A DNA stretch of 64,000 bases from Sulfitobacter sp. S223 (lineage in GTDB: Bacteria; Pseudomonadota; Alphaproteobacteria; Rhodobacterales; Rhodobacteraceae): NCBI RefSeq assembly GCF_025143825.1, contig NZ_CP083560.1, positions 3,658,001-3,722,000 on the forward strand, given 5' to 3'. Of this stretch, positions 57,966 to 64,000 are shown one piece after another (positions within the stretch are counted from its first letter, which is position 1; the number at the start of each line of letters is the position of its first letter). Made by a program: the position numbers and the translations under genes. Under the pieces are notes generated by a model that was not told where the DNA came from, searched no databases, and saw nothing but the letters and a program-made list of their open reading frames with translations.

Positions 57966-58012
57966 TAATACGGGTTTCAGTTAGAGGCGGCGCAGGCAGC
58001 GCAGCCGTATTA
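57966..58012 (-). repeat. Inverted repeat in the gap before DUF1636 copy 2
   Basis: TAATACGG (57966-57973) and CCGTATTA (58005-58012) form 8-bp arms. Between them is a GC-rich inner stretch (GGCGGCGCAGGCAGCGCAGC) that can fold on itself. On the minus strand the stem spans the stop codon of the His-rich protein gene and ends just before AAAGGAGC. It may be an mRNA processing or attenuation element. Confidence 0.45.
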
Positions 58013-58492
58013 GTCAACTGTGATCATTTGCTTTGCTTCAATCGGCGTACCGTTATTAGCATAGGGATGGTGATCATTGCTGTTAAGGGAGACAGTGATT
58101 TCCACTTCACCTTTAGGTAGCTTATCCAAGTGCATCCACGACCCATAGAGGCGTGCCAGTTTCACACCATTTGCGTAGACATGCGCATGGCCTTCGCCAA
58201 TCACATGGGCCTTGCTGGCCGCATCAGGCGTAAAGGCAAAGCGATCGGTCATCACATGCAGATTATAGCCGGACATCGGGTCCTTCATGACCGTGATCTC
58301 CACCTCTGGCACATTCGCGGGATCGACCTCGATCAGAGTGTCATGCATCGTTGCATGATCCATTCCGGCCCCATGATGAGCGGGATCAGCGTGGTCATGC
58401 CCGTCAAAAGTGATGCCGTTTCCAGCAGCCACAAGAAAACCGCCTGCTGCGCCAAAAGTCATGCCAATGATGAAAAGAATAAATGTTCGCAT
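58010..58492 (-). CDS. His-rich periplasmic protein of the cobalt locus
   Basis: The 160-residue protein has an N-terminal hydrophobic segment (MRTFILFIIGMTFGAAGGFLV) that is either a signal or an anchor. A segment with seven His and three Met in about 30 residues (GHDHADPAHHGAGMDHATMH) follows, and then a beta-rich domain (VEITVMKDPMSGYNLHVMTDRF; EGHAHVYANGVKLARLYGSW). The metal-ligand density and position between cbtA and the cobW-cobN genes suggest a periplasmic cobalt-binding protein. I do not recognise a named family, though the fold around NGVKLARLYGSW recalls cupredoxin-like small domains. Confidence 0.75.
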   Translation of the reverse strand: MRTFILFIIGMTFGAAGGFLVAAGNGITFDGHDHADPAHHGAGMDHATMHDTLIEVDPANVPEVEITVMKDPMSGYNLHVMTDRFAFTPDAASKAHVIGEGHAHVYANGVKLARLYGSWMHLDKLPKGEVEITVSLNSNDHHPYANNGTPIEAKQMITVD

Positions 58493-58503
58493 CTCGGCCC
58501 TAC

Positions 58504-59181
58504 CTAACGTCTCTGCTCTTTATCCAGAAAATAGGCTGCGAAACAGCCCAACATGACCCAAGCAACCATGCCTATCCCGTAGGCACGGGAAGTGAACTGG
58601 CTGGCGATCTCTGTCGGAACAGGCCCTGTGAGAGTATCCGGCATTGGCGCACCGATCACATGAGGCGCGGCCAGCAGAATAACTGCGCTTCCCAACATCG
58701 CCCAATTTCGACCGAAGGCGAGCAACCACATAGCGATACCCGCGCTGATCACTGTTGCGAACCACCAAACCTGCCGTGCGCCAATATCTGCAGCGGCAGA
58801 GCCGGGCAATTCGGGCGCAAGGGAAAAACCAGGCGCAAAATGCGCGGCAACAAAGCCAGCAATACCCCAGATTATACCCGTGCGGGCCGTGACATGCGCA
58901 CCGCGTTCTTCTGCGATTAACATCAACGCTACCAGCATCATCGCATACCCGGTGTAGGTAAGCATGCTGAACACAATGCTCAACAGATCCCGAACAGCAT
59001 CAAAACCGGGCAGGTCAGGATGAGCCGAACTCGCTATAGATCCGAAGTGAACAAGCTCGCCGCTTTCATACAGCTCGGCATGCAATAGCACCGGCTGAAC
59101 AAACAAAAGCTGCAGCAGGCCGGCAATCAGACCCGCAGCAGCACCAGCGAACAACGCGCTGGTCAGCAATTTAGAAAGCAT
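58504..59181 (-). CDS. cbtA: CbtA family putative cobalt transporter subunit
   Basis: The 225-residue protein has about five to six membrane helices. It begins LTSALFAGAAAGLIAGLLQLLFVQPVLLHAE, with LTYTGYAMMLVALMLIAEERGA, FVAAHFAPGFSLAPELPGSA and VIGAPMPDTLTGPVPTEIA, the CbtA pattern. CbtA and CbtB were predicted as cobalt transporter subunits from their repeated position behind cobalamin riboswitches; transport has little direct evidence. It lies three bases after cbtB. Confidence 0.93.
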   Translation of the reverse strand: MLSKLLTSALFAGAAAGLIAGLLQLLFVQPVLLHAELYESGELVHFGSIASSAHPDLPGFDAVRDLLSIVFSMLTYTGYAMMLVALMLIAEERGAHVTARTGIIWGIAGFVAAHFAPGFSLAPELPGSAAADIGARQVWWFATVISAGIAMWLLAFGRNWAMLGSAVILLAAPHVIGAPMPDTLTGPVPTEIASQFTSRAYGIGMVAWVMLGCFAAYFLDKEQRR

Positions 59182-59184
59182 GGC

Positions 59185-59355
59185 TTAGTGGCAGGGAAAG
59201 CCAGTGGCGTGACGCACATCGTGTGCGGCGTCATGCAGCGTGCTTGCCTGAAGGTGGCCTGTCATCGTGATGATGGCTGCACCAAGTACCAGAGCAAAAA
59301 GGGCTGGAAGGGTTGCGGTACGGCTGGCTACGACTGCTTTAACTTCGGTTTTCAT
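59185..59355 (-). CDS. cbtB: CbtB family putative cobalt transporter subunit
   Basis: The 56-residue frame starts ATG at 59355, with GAGGAGAAG upstream, and ends TAA at 59185. It has one membrane helix (LPALFALVLGAAIITMTG) and the CbtB-defining C-terminus HDAAHDVRHATGFPCH, whose His and Cys residues are the presumed metal ligands. It is the first structural gene after the cobalamin riboswitch and overlaps the stop of a 12-codon leader ORF by ATGA. Confidence 0.93.
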   Translation of the reverse strand: MKTEVKAVVASRTATLPALFALVLGAAIITMTGHLQASTLHDAAHDVRHATGFPCH

Positions 59356-59390
59356 CTTCGTCTTCTCCTCGTCGTCACACCCGACGACAT
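59352..59390 (-). CDS. Leader ORF between cobalamin riboswitch and cbtB (12 codons)
   Basis: ATG at 59390 opens a frame reading MSSGVTTRRRRR and stopping at TGA 59352, which overlaps the cbtB ATG as ATGA. AAGGTGA lies about seven bases before this ATG and belongs to the 3' edge of the riboswitch. The last five codons are Arg, four of them AGG/AGA/AGA/AGA with one CGA, and the same bases supply the cbtB Shine-Dalgarno. A GTCGTC/GACGAC hairpin lies in the ORF. Translation is likely but unproven. Confidence 0.45.
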   Translation of the reverse strand: MSSGVTTRRRRR

Positions 59391-59403
59391 GTTGATTTCA
59401 CCT

Positions 59404-59590
59404 TGCCCGGCAGGTCTCCTGGCTCGCGGGTCGTGGCCCCTGTCTGCCTTCCCAGCCCTTTTGGGGGCAAGTGGCGTTTTGACAAAAGCTCACCGCTTAC
59501 AGTCGCGGGGGCGGCTTCAGATCGGAACATGGCAAACCATGCAGCCCTACTAAATTCCCTTTTTCGGTCCCCAAAAGGACACCAAGCATT
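59404..59590 (-). promoter_or_regulatory. Cobalamin riboswitch
   Basis: On the minus strand the element reads TTGGTGTCC...GGGACC, AAAGGGAATTTAG, GCCGCCCCCGCGACTGTAAG, GCCACTTG, GGGAAGGC and the B12 box AGCCAGGAGACCTGCC (59424-59409). All core blocks of the AdoCbl/Cbl aptamer are present in order. No terminator follows, so control is probably translational, acting on the leader ORF and cbtB, and on the whole cob operon if transcription is continuous. CUUG near the 5' edge can pair with CAAG at the 3' edge (P1). Confidence 0.95.
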
Positions 59591-59697
59591 TTCAGTTACG
59601 CGGATTCCGCCGACAGGTGCAAGACAATTCATGGGAGTTCAGCAGTTTGAGCGTTTCCTTTCTGGTCATTGTTCCGTTCCCGACACATCATCGCCCG

Positions 59698-60588
59698 ATG
59701 AAGACCGATCGCACCCTTCCCGCAATCATTTTACTGCTCTGCGCACTTACCCTTTTTGACGGCATGGGCCTTATCATCAAGCATTTGTCGCCGCGCTACA
59801 GCGCAGCGGAGCTGTCGGCATGGCGGAACGTATTTGGACTGATTCCATCGTTGATTGTGTTGATGAGTTCCCGCGACTGGCACGCGCGCGGCCGCACCCT
59901 TAAGATGCGGCAATGGCGGATGGCATTGGCACGCGGCGCTATCCTGACGTTCGCGCAGTTTTCTTTCTATTTGTCGCTTGGCATTCTGACATTCGCGACC
60001 GCATCAACGATTACCTACGCCAATTCACTGTTTGCCGTGGCTCTTGCAGCCGTCATTCTGGGGGAGAACGTAGGCAAAATCAGGTGGAGCGCGGTACTAA
60101 TCGGCTTTGCCGGTGTGATCTGGATCGTTCGGCCCGGCGCTGACACGTTTTCTCCGGCGGCATTGCTGCCGTTGGGTGCCGCGATGGGGTACGCTTTGGT
60201 CGGAGTAACAGCCCGCATGATGGACCCTGAAGTACCGACGCCATTGATTAACCTCTATTCAAGCACAGCGGCCCTTTTCGGGGCGTTCCTGTTGGCGTTG
60301 TTCACAGGTGGTTTCACCCCCATTCAGCAAGCAAGCGACATGGGCCTGATCGTTGCGATGGGTGGGTTCGGTGGCTCAGCCGTCTTGCTTCTGATCATGG
60401 CCTACCGGATGACAGAGCAAAGCAACCTGGCACCCTTTCAATACTTTGGCATCCCGCTGGCGTTTGCGCTCGGCTGGCTATTCTTCGACGAAGCACCATG
60501 GAGCGAATTGTACCCCGGCGCGCTTTTGGTCCTAATGAGCGGCCTGCTGATTGTCTGGCGTGAACGGCAACTCAAGCAGCGTCGATAA
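59698..60588 (+). CDS. EamA/DMT family transporter
   Basis: The product is 296 residues from the ATG at 59698 (MKTDRTLPAIILLL); the open frame back to 59617 overlaps the riboswitch promoter side and is not preferred. There are ten predicted helices in two EamA repeats, with TFATASTITYANSLFAVALA in the first and LLIMAYRMTEQSNLAPFQYF in the second. Substrate is unknown; relatives export amino acids or metabolites. It is divergent from the cob operon and convergent with the Fur-family gene, two bases apart. Confidence 0.9.
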   Translation: MKTDRTLPAIILLLCALTLFDGMGLIIKHLSPRYSAAELSAWRNVFGLIPSLIVLMSSRDWHARGRTLKMRQWRMALARGAILTFAQFSFYLSLGILTFATASTITYANSLFAVALAAVILGENVGKIRWSAVLIGFAGVIWIVRPGADTFSPAALLPLGAAMGYALVGVTARMMDPEVPTPLINLYSSTAALFGAFLLALFTGGFTPIQQASDMGLIVAMGGFGGSAVLLLIMAYRMTEQSNLAPFQYFGIPLAFALGWLFFDEAPWSELYPGALLVLMSGLLIVWRERQLKQRR

Positions 60589-60590
60589 CG

Positions 60591-61016
60591 TTAGCGTATC
60601 TTACGGCAATATAACTCAAGCCGATGATGCACCACTTCGTAGCCAAGTTCGCGCGCGATCTGGTCCTGAAGCTGTTCGATTTTGTCTGACTGGAACTCGA
60701 TTACTTCGCCAGTATCCACATCAAGGATATGGTCATGATGCTCTTCGTGTGTCGTCTCGAACCGGGCGCCACCGCCCTTAAATGCGTGGCGATGCACCAC
60801 ACCGCCTTCTTCCAGAACGGACAGCGTGCGGTATACCGTGGCAAGCGATACAGAAGGCTCAATCAGCTTTGCACGCTCGTGGAGTTCAACTGCGTCCGGA
60901 TGATCGTCTGCCTCTGCAAGCACGCCCAGAAGCGCGACACGTTGGCGGGTCACGCGAATGCCCGCTTTGCGCAGTGCGGCTGTCATTTTTTCGGTCGTGT
61001 CGCTCTCGCCGCTCAT
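60591..61016 (-). CDS. mur: Fur family regulator, probably Mur (manganese-responsive)
   Basis: The 141-residue protein has the Fur winged helix (VTRQRVALLGVLAEADDH; PSVSLATVYRTLSVLEEGGVV) and the regulatory metal site HHDHILDVDTGEVIEF. It lacks the paired CxxC structural zinc motif. In Rhodobacterales the Fur homologue beside sitABCD acts as the manganese regulator Mur, and this copy is divergent from sitA, so Mur is the likelier role than classic iron Fur. Two palindromes in the 122-base spacer are candidate operators for both directions. Confidence 0.9.
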   Translation of the reverse strand: MSGESDTTEKMTAALRKAGIRVTRQRVALLGVLAEADDHPDAVELHERAKLIEPSVSLATVYRTLSVLEEGGVVHRHAFKGGGARFETTHEEHHDHILDVDTGEVIEFQSDKIEQLQDQIARELGYEVVHHRLELYCRKIR

Positions 61017-61052
61017 GATTTACGCCCTATATTCTCAAGCACAAGTTATCTT

Positions 61053-61071
61053 TGAGAATCGTTATCATTCT
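61053..61071. promoter_or_regulatory. Fur/Mur-type operator between regulator and sitA
   Basis: TGAGAATCGTTATCATTCT is a partial dyad that matches the classic 19-bp Fur box at about 13 of 19 positions. It lies 37 bases upstream of the mur start codon, where it could also provide autoregulation. Confidence 0.6.
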
Positions 61072-61084
61072 TATTTACAGTTGT

Positions 61085-61105
61085 GAATGGTTCTCATAAC
61101 CATTC
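61085..61105. promoter_or_regulatory. Second operator-like palindrome upstream of sitA
   Basis: GAATGGTT-CTCAT-AACCATTC is a perfect 8-bp-arm palindrome with a 5-base centre, 34 bases before the sitA start. Its sequence is unlike the Fur-type dyad next to it, so it could be a separate Mn-specific site or bind another regulator. Confidence 0.55.
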
Positions 61106-61138
61106 TAAAAAGCGATATCATAGGATGAATCCGACTCT

Positions 61139-62032
61139 ATGTTTGCACAATCACTCAAAACACTCGCAATTGTGGGCGCTCTCTTGTTGCCCGGCTCTGC
61201 AGCCATTGCGCAGGAAAAATTCAAAGCCGTCACTACCTTCACTGTCATTGCCGACATGGCGCGCAATGTGGCCGGGGATGTCGCGGTGGTAGAGAGCATC
61301 ACCAAGCCGGGCGCAGAAATCCACGGCTACTCGCCGACGCCACGCGATATCATTCGTGCGCAGGACGCGGACCTCATCTTGTGGAACGGCCTGAACCTTG
61401 AGCTGTGGTTTGAACAGTTCCTGTCCAACCTGCGTGATGTGCCCTCTGCAACAGTAAGTGCAGGGATTGATCCCATCAGCATCTCGTCAGGGACATATGA
61501 TGGAAAGCCCAACCCGCACGCGTGGATGGGTTTGACCAATGCGCTGATCTATGTGGACAACATTCGCGATGCCTTTGTGCTGCACGACCCCGCCAATGCC
61601 GACGCCTACACCGCAAATGCGGAAGCCTACAAAGCACGGATCACCGAGACAATTGCACCGTTGCGCGACGCTGTTCTGGCGGTGCCAGAGGACCAGCGCT
61701 GGCTAGCCACCTGTGAAGGTGCATTTAGCTATCTGATCCGCGACTTCGGCATGAAAGAGATTTATCTTTGGCCAATGAACGCCGATCAACAAGGCACACC
61801 TCAACAGGTGCGCCGGGTCATCGACACCGTGCGTCAGAATAACATCCCCGCCGTATTCTGCGAATCGACCGTTGATCAGGCTCCGGCACAGCAGGTCGCA
61901 CGCGAGACTGAGGCAAAGTATGGCGGCATGCTTTATGTAGATAGCCTGACCGAAGAAGACGGGCTGGTGCCCAGTTATCTGGATTTGCTGCGCGTCACCT
62001 CGGAGACGATTGTAAAAGGTCTGACAGAATGA
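61139..62032 (+). CDS. sitA: Manganese (iron) ABC transporter substrate-binding protein
   Basis: The 297-residue periplasmic cluster-A-I binding protein has a signal peptide ending near AIAQEKF. Metal ligands are His62 ([10 protein letters not shown]), His127 (PNPHAWM), Glu193 (TCEGAFSYL) and Asp268 (LYVDSL), the HHED set of Mn-type proteins such as PsaA and SitA. The first gene of the sit operon, it is preceded by the two operator palindromes. It overlaps sitB by four bases. Confidence 0.95.
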   Translation: MFAQSLKTLAIVGALLLPGSAAIAQEKFKAVTTFTVIADMARNVAGDVAVVESITKPGAEIHGYSPTPRDIIRAQDADLILWNGLNLELWFEQFLSNLRDVPSATVSAGIDPISISSGTYDGKPNPHAWMGLTNALIYVDNIRDAFVLHDPANADAYTANAEAYKARITETIAPLRDAVLAVPEDQRWLATCEGAFSYLIRDFGMKEIYLWPMNADQQGTPQQVRRVIDTVRQNNIPAVFCESTVDQAPAQQVARETEAKYGGMLYVDSLTEEDGLVPSYLDLLRVTSETIVKGLTE

Positions 62033-62877
62033 GCACCGGTATCTCTGCAAACGATGTGACCGTCACCTACCGCAACGGCCACACTGCCCTGCGCAACGCC
62101 AGTTTCGAGATACCGCAAGGCACGATTACAGCGCTGGTAGGTGTGAATGGCGCCGGAAAATCGACCCTATTCAAGGCAATTATGGGTTTTGTCCCGGTAG
62201 CAAAGGGCGAAATCACGGTCTTGGGCATGCCAGTCAAAGAAGCGCTTAAGAAGAACATCGTTGCCTACGTTCCTCAATCGGAAGAGGTCGACTGGTCTTT
62301 TCCGGTTCTGGTTGAGGACGTTGTGATGATGGGTCGCTACGGTCATATGGGATTCTTCCGGAGCCCCAAGGCCGCCGATCATGCAGCCGTAACGGATGCG
62401 TTGAAACGCGTAAACATGACCGAGTATCGCCATCGCCAGATTGGCGAATTGTCCGGCGGTCAACGCAAGCGGGTGTTTCTAGCGCGCGCACTGGCGCAAG
62501 AGGGCAAGGTCATCCTGTTGGATGAGCCGTTTACCGGCGTTGATGTTCAGACAGAAGACCAGATTATCGACCTTTTGCGTGAGATGCGGGACGAAGGCCG
62601 GGTCATGCTCGTCTCCACCCACAACCTTGGCTCTGTGCCAGAGTTCTGTGACAGGACCGTTCTGGTGAAAGAAACCGTCCTTGCCTATGGAACTACCGAA
62701 GAAACTTTCACCCACGACAATCTCGAACTCGCCTTTGGCGGTGTGCTGCGTCACTTTGTGCTGGGCGGCTCAGACCTACATGACGACGATGATGCGCGCT
62801 CGATCAGGGTGATCACGGATGACGAACGCCCCTTCATTGTCTATGGCGAAGAAGCCTCCAAGGAGGACGTGGGCTGA
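62029..62877 (+). CDS. sitB: Manganese ABC transporter ATPase
   Basis: The 282-residue ATPase has Walker [12 protein letters not shown], the Q-loop in VPQSEEVDW, the signature [15 protein letters not shown], Walker [13 protein letters not shown] and the H-loop STHNLG. The C-terminal extension is acidic ([13 protein letters not shown]) and may bind metal or regulate transport. It ends with a one-base overlap with sitC (TGATG). Confidence 0.95.
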   Translation: MSTGISANDVTVTYRNGHTALRNASFEIPQGTITALVGVNGAGKSTLFKAIMGFVPVAKGEITVLGMPVKEALKKNIVAYVPQSEEVDWSFPVLVEDVVMMGRYGHMGFFRSPKAADHAAVTDALKRVNMTEYRHRQIGELSGGQRKRVFLARALAQEGKVILLDEPFTGVDVQTEDQIIDLLREMRDEGRVMLVSTHNLGSVPEFCDRTVLVKETVLAYGTTEETFTHDNLELAFGGVLRHFVLGGSDLHDDDDARSIRVITDDERPFIVYGEEASKEDVG

Positions 62878-63728
62878 TGGAGACGCTGCTCCTCCCGTTT
62901 AGTTACGGGTATATGTTCAACGCCATGTGGGTAAGCGCACTGGTCGGCGGCGTTTGCGCTTTCTTGTCGGCCTACCTGATGCTCAAGGGATGGTCGCTTA
63001 TCGGAGACGCGCTGAGCCATTCCATCGTGCCCGGCGTGGCAGGCGCATATATGCTGGGCTTGCCGTTTGCTTTGGGTGCTTTTGCTGCCGGTGGGCTGGC
63101 GGCCGGTGCGATGCTGTTTCTCAACCAGCGTTCAGGGCTCAAAGAAGATACGATCATCGGGCTGATCTTTACGTCCTTTTTCGGGTTGGGCCTGTTTATG
63201 GTTTCACTCTCACCCACATCCGTTTCCGTCCAGACCATTACGATGGGTAACATCCTTGCCATCACCCCCTCGGACACGTTGCAACTGGCGCTGATCGGCT
63301 TTGTCACGCTGGCAGTATTGTTGGCAAAGTGGAAAGACTTTATGGTCACCTTCTTTGATGAAAACCATGCGCGTTCCATTGGGTTGAAGCCGGACCTTTT
63401 GAAGGTTGTCTTCTTTACGTTGCTGTCAGCCTCCTGCGTTGCAGCTCTGCAAACCGTGGGTGCTTTTCTGGTGATTGCGATGGTCGTGACACCGGGGGCA
63501 ACGGCCTATCTGCTGACCGACCGCTTCCCGCGACTGTTGATCGTGAGCGTGTTTATCGGTGCAGGCACGTCATTTCTTGGCGCTTACCTGAGCTTCTTTG
63601 TGGATGGCGCGACCGGAGGTATCATCGTGACCCTTCAAACACTCATCTTCCTTACGGCTTTCATCTTCGCGCCCAAGCACGGCTATCTCGCTGCGCGGCG
63701 CAAAGCGGCGGAGGCGCTGCGGACATGA
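62877..63728 (+). CDS. sitC: Manganese ABC transporter permease
   Basis: The 283-residue permease of the ABC-3 family has eight to nine helices. Typical segments are YLMLKGWSLIGDALSHSIVPGV and DDENHARSIGLKPD-like (FFDENHARSIGLKPDLLKV), with GAFLVIAMVVTPGATAYLLT. It pairs with sitD, which follows by ATGA overlap, to form the heterodimeric channel. Confidence 0.95.
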   Translation: METLLLPFSYGYMFNAMWVSALVGGVCAFLSAYLMLKGWSLIGDALSHSIVPGVAGAYMLGLPFALGAFAAGGLAAGAMLFLNQRSGLKEDTIIGLIFTSFFGLGLFMVSLSPTSVSVQTITMGNILAITPSDTLQLALIGFVTLAVLLAKWKDFMVTFFDENHARSIGLKPDLLKVVFFTLLSASCVAALQTVGAFLVIAMVVTPGATAYLLTDRFPRLLIVSVFIGAGTSFLGAYLSFFVDGATGGIIVTLQTLIFLTAFIFAPKHGYLAARRKAAEALRT

Positions 63729-64000
63729 TTGATACACTTTTGCAGCCGTTCCAATTTGCCTTCATGCAAAACGCATTCCTGATCATGATCATGATCGCAG
63801 TCCCGACAAGCTTGCTGTCTTGCTACCTCGTTCTCAAAGGGTGGTCATTGATGGGCGACGCCATCAGCCACGCGGTTCTACCTGGTGTGGTCGGGGCCTA
63901 TTTGCTGGGCATTCCATTGATCGTCGGAGCGTTCTGCGCAGGGATGTTTTGCGCGCTGGCAACCGGATTTCTGTCCGAGAACAGCAGGGTCAAACAAGAC
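63725..64000 (+). CDS. sitD: Manganese ABC transporter second permease (cut by window edge)
   Basis: The ATG at 63725 overlaps the sitC stop. The 92 residues visible (FQFAFMQNAFLIMIMIAVP; CYLVLKGWSLMGDAISHAVLPGV) repeat the ABC-3 permease pattern of sitC and continue past the right edge. sitC and sitD are paralogues forming the membrane channel for manganese. Confidence 0.93.
   Translation, partial: MIDTLLQPFQFAFMQNAFLIMIMIAVPTSLLSCYLVLKGWSLMGDAISHAVLPGVVGAYLLGIPLIVGAFCAGMFCALATGFLSENSRVKQD

Noticed and set aside
1..64000. Mobile elements, CRISPR arrays, prophage genes, tRNA or rRNA genes
   Set aside because: I looked for transposase or integrase motifs, regularly spaced repeats, tRNA T-loop signatures and rRNA blocks on both strands and saw none that hold up.

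Overview
The window looks like the chromosome of a marine Roseobacter-group alphaproteobacterium (Rhodobacteraceae sensu lato; genus not determinable by reading). The reasons are moderately high GC, very tight operons with 4-base ATGA/GTGA stop-start overlaps, a complete aerobic cobalamin route (CobG, CobE, CobF, CobN), a zf-CHCC (NDUFS6-like) protein, DUF1285/DUF2798/DUF1636 proteins and a Fur-family gene next to sitABCD. I saw no insertion sequence, prophage, CRISPR array, tRNA or rRNA. Both ends of the window cut genes: a CPBP protease at the left and sitD at the right.

Layout. 1-3.6 kb (-): CPBP-type membrane protease fragment behind a large ABC-like membrane protein with a degenerate nucleotide site and a C-terminal cyclic-nucleotide-binding domain. 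3.7-7.4 kb (+): ilvD, a small lipoprotein overlapping it, and two lineage-specific unknowns. 7.6-11.7 kb (-): gpmI-envC-ctpA with a terminator. 12-15 kb (+): zf-CHCC protein and polA. 15.2-17 kb (-): DUF1285, an unlisted 39-aa ORF, hydroxypyruvate isomerase-like gene and DUF2798. 17-24 kb (+): MoxR-DUF58-BatA/DUF4159-large membrane protein, then a GNAT. 24-32.5 kb (-): AEC transporter and the alpha-2-macroglobulin/PBP1C pair. 32.6-43.9 kb: hybrid histidine kinase, yaaA, recQ, yggT, a thioesterase, a BLUF photosensor, an MFS-mepA-phytase-like operon, a queuosine-precursor transporter and arfB.

43.9-59.6 kb is a single cobalamin locus read on the minus strand: cobalamin riboswitch, leader ORF, cbtB, cbtA, a His-rich periplasmic protein, DUF1636, cobW, cobN, cobG, cobH, cobI, cobJ, (cobK inverted), cobL, cobE, cobM, cobB, cobA, a second DUF1636 and cobF. 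It encodes cobalt entry and handling plus the path from uroporphyrinogen III to hydrogenobyrinate a,c-diamide and the large cobaltochelatase subunit. CobS, CobT and the late nucleotide-loop genes are not in the window. 59.7-64 kb: an EamA transporter, a Fur/Mur-type regulator and the divergent sitABCD manganese importer, with two operator-like palindromes between regulator and importer.

The least ordinary signals are RNA-level. (1) A structured, terminator-ended leader lies in front of arfB; it has a 16-base match to the 16S rRNA 3' tail and an 18-codon ORF. (2) A 12-codon leader ORF sits between the cobalamin riboswitch and cbtB, with its ribosome-binding site at the edge of the aptamer. (3) A preQ1-I-like fold lies just before the queuosine-precursor transporter. 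The inverted cobK, whose start abuts cobL and whose end overlaps cobJ, and the cobalt-handling gene set at the head of the cob operon also deserve attention. All calls come from reading the sequence and from family knowledge; no database search was run.
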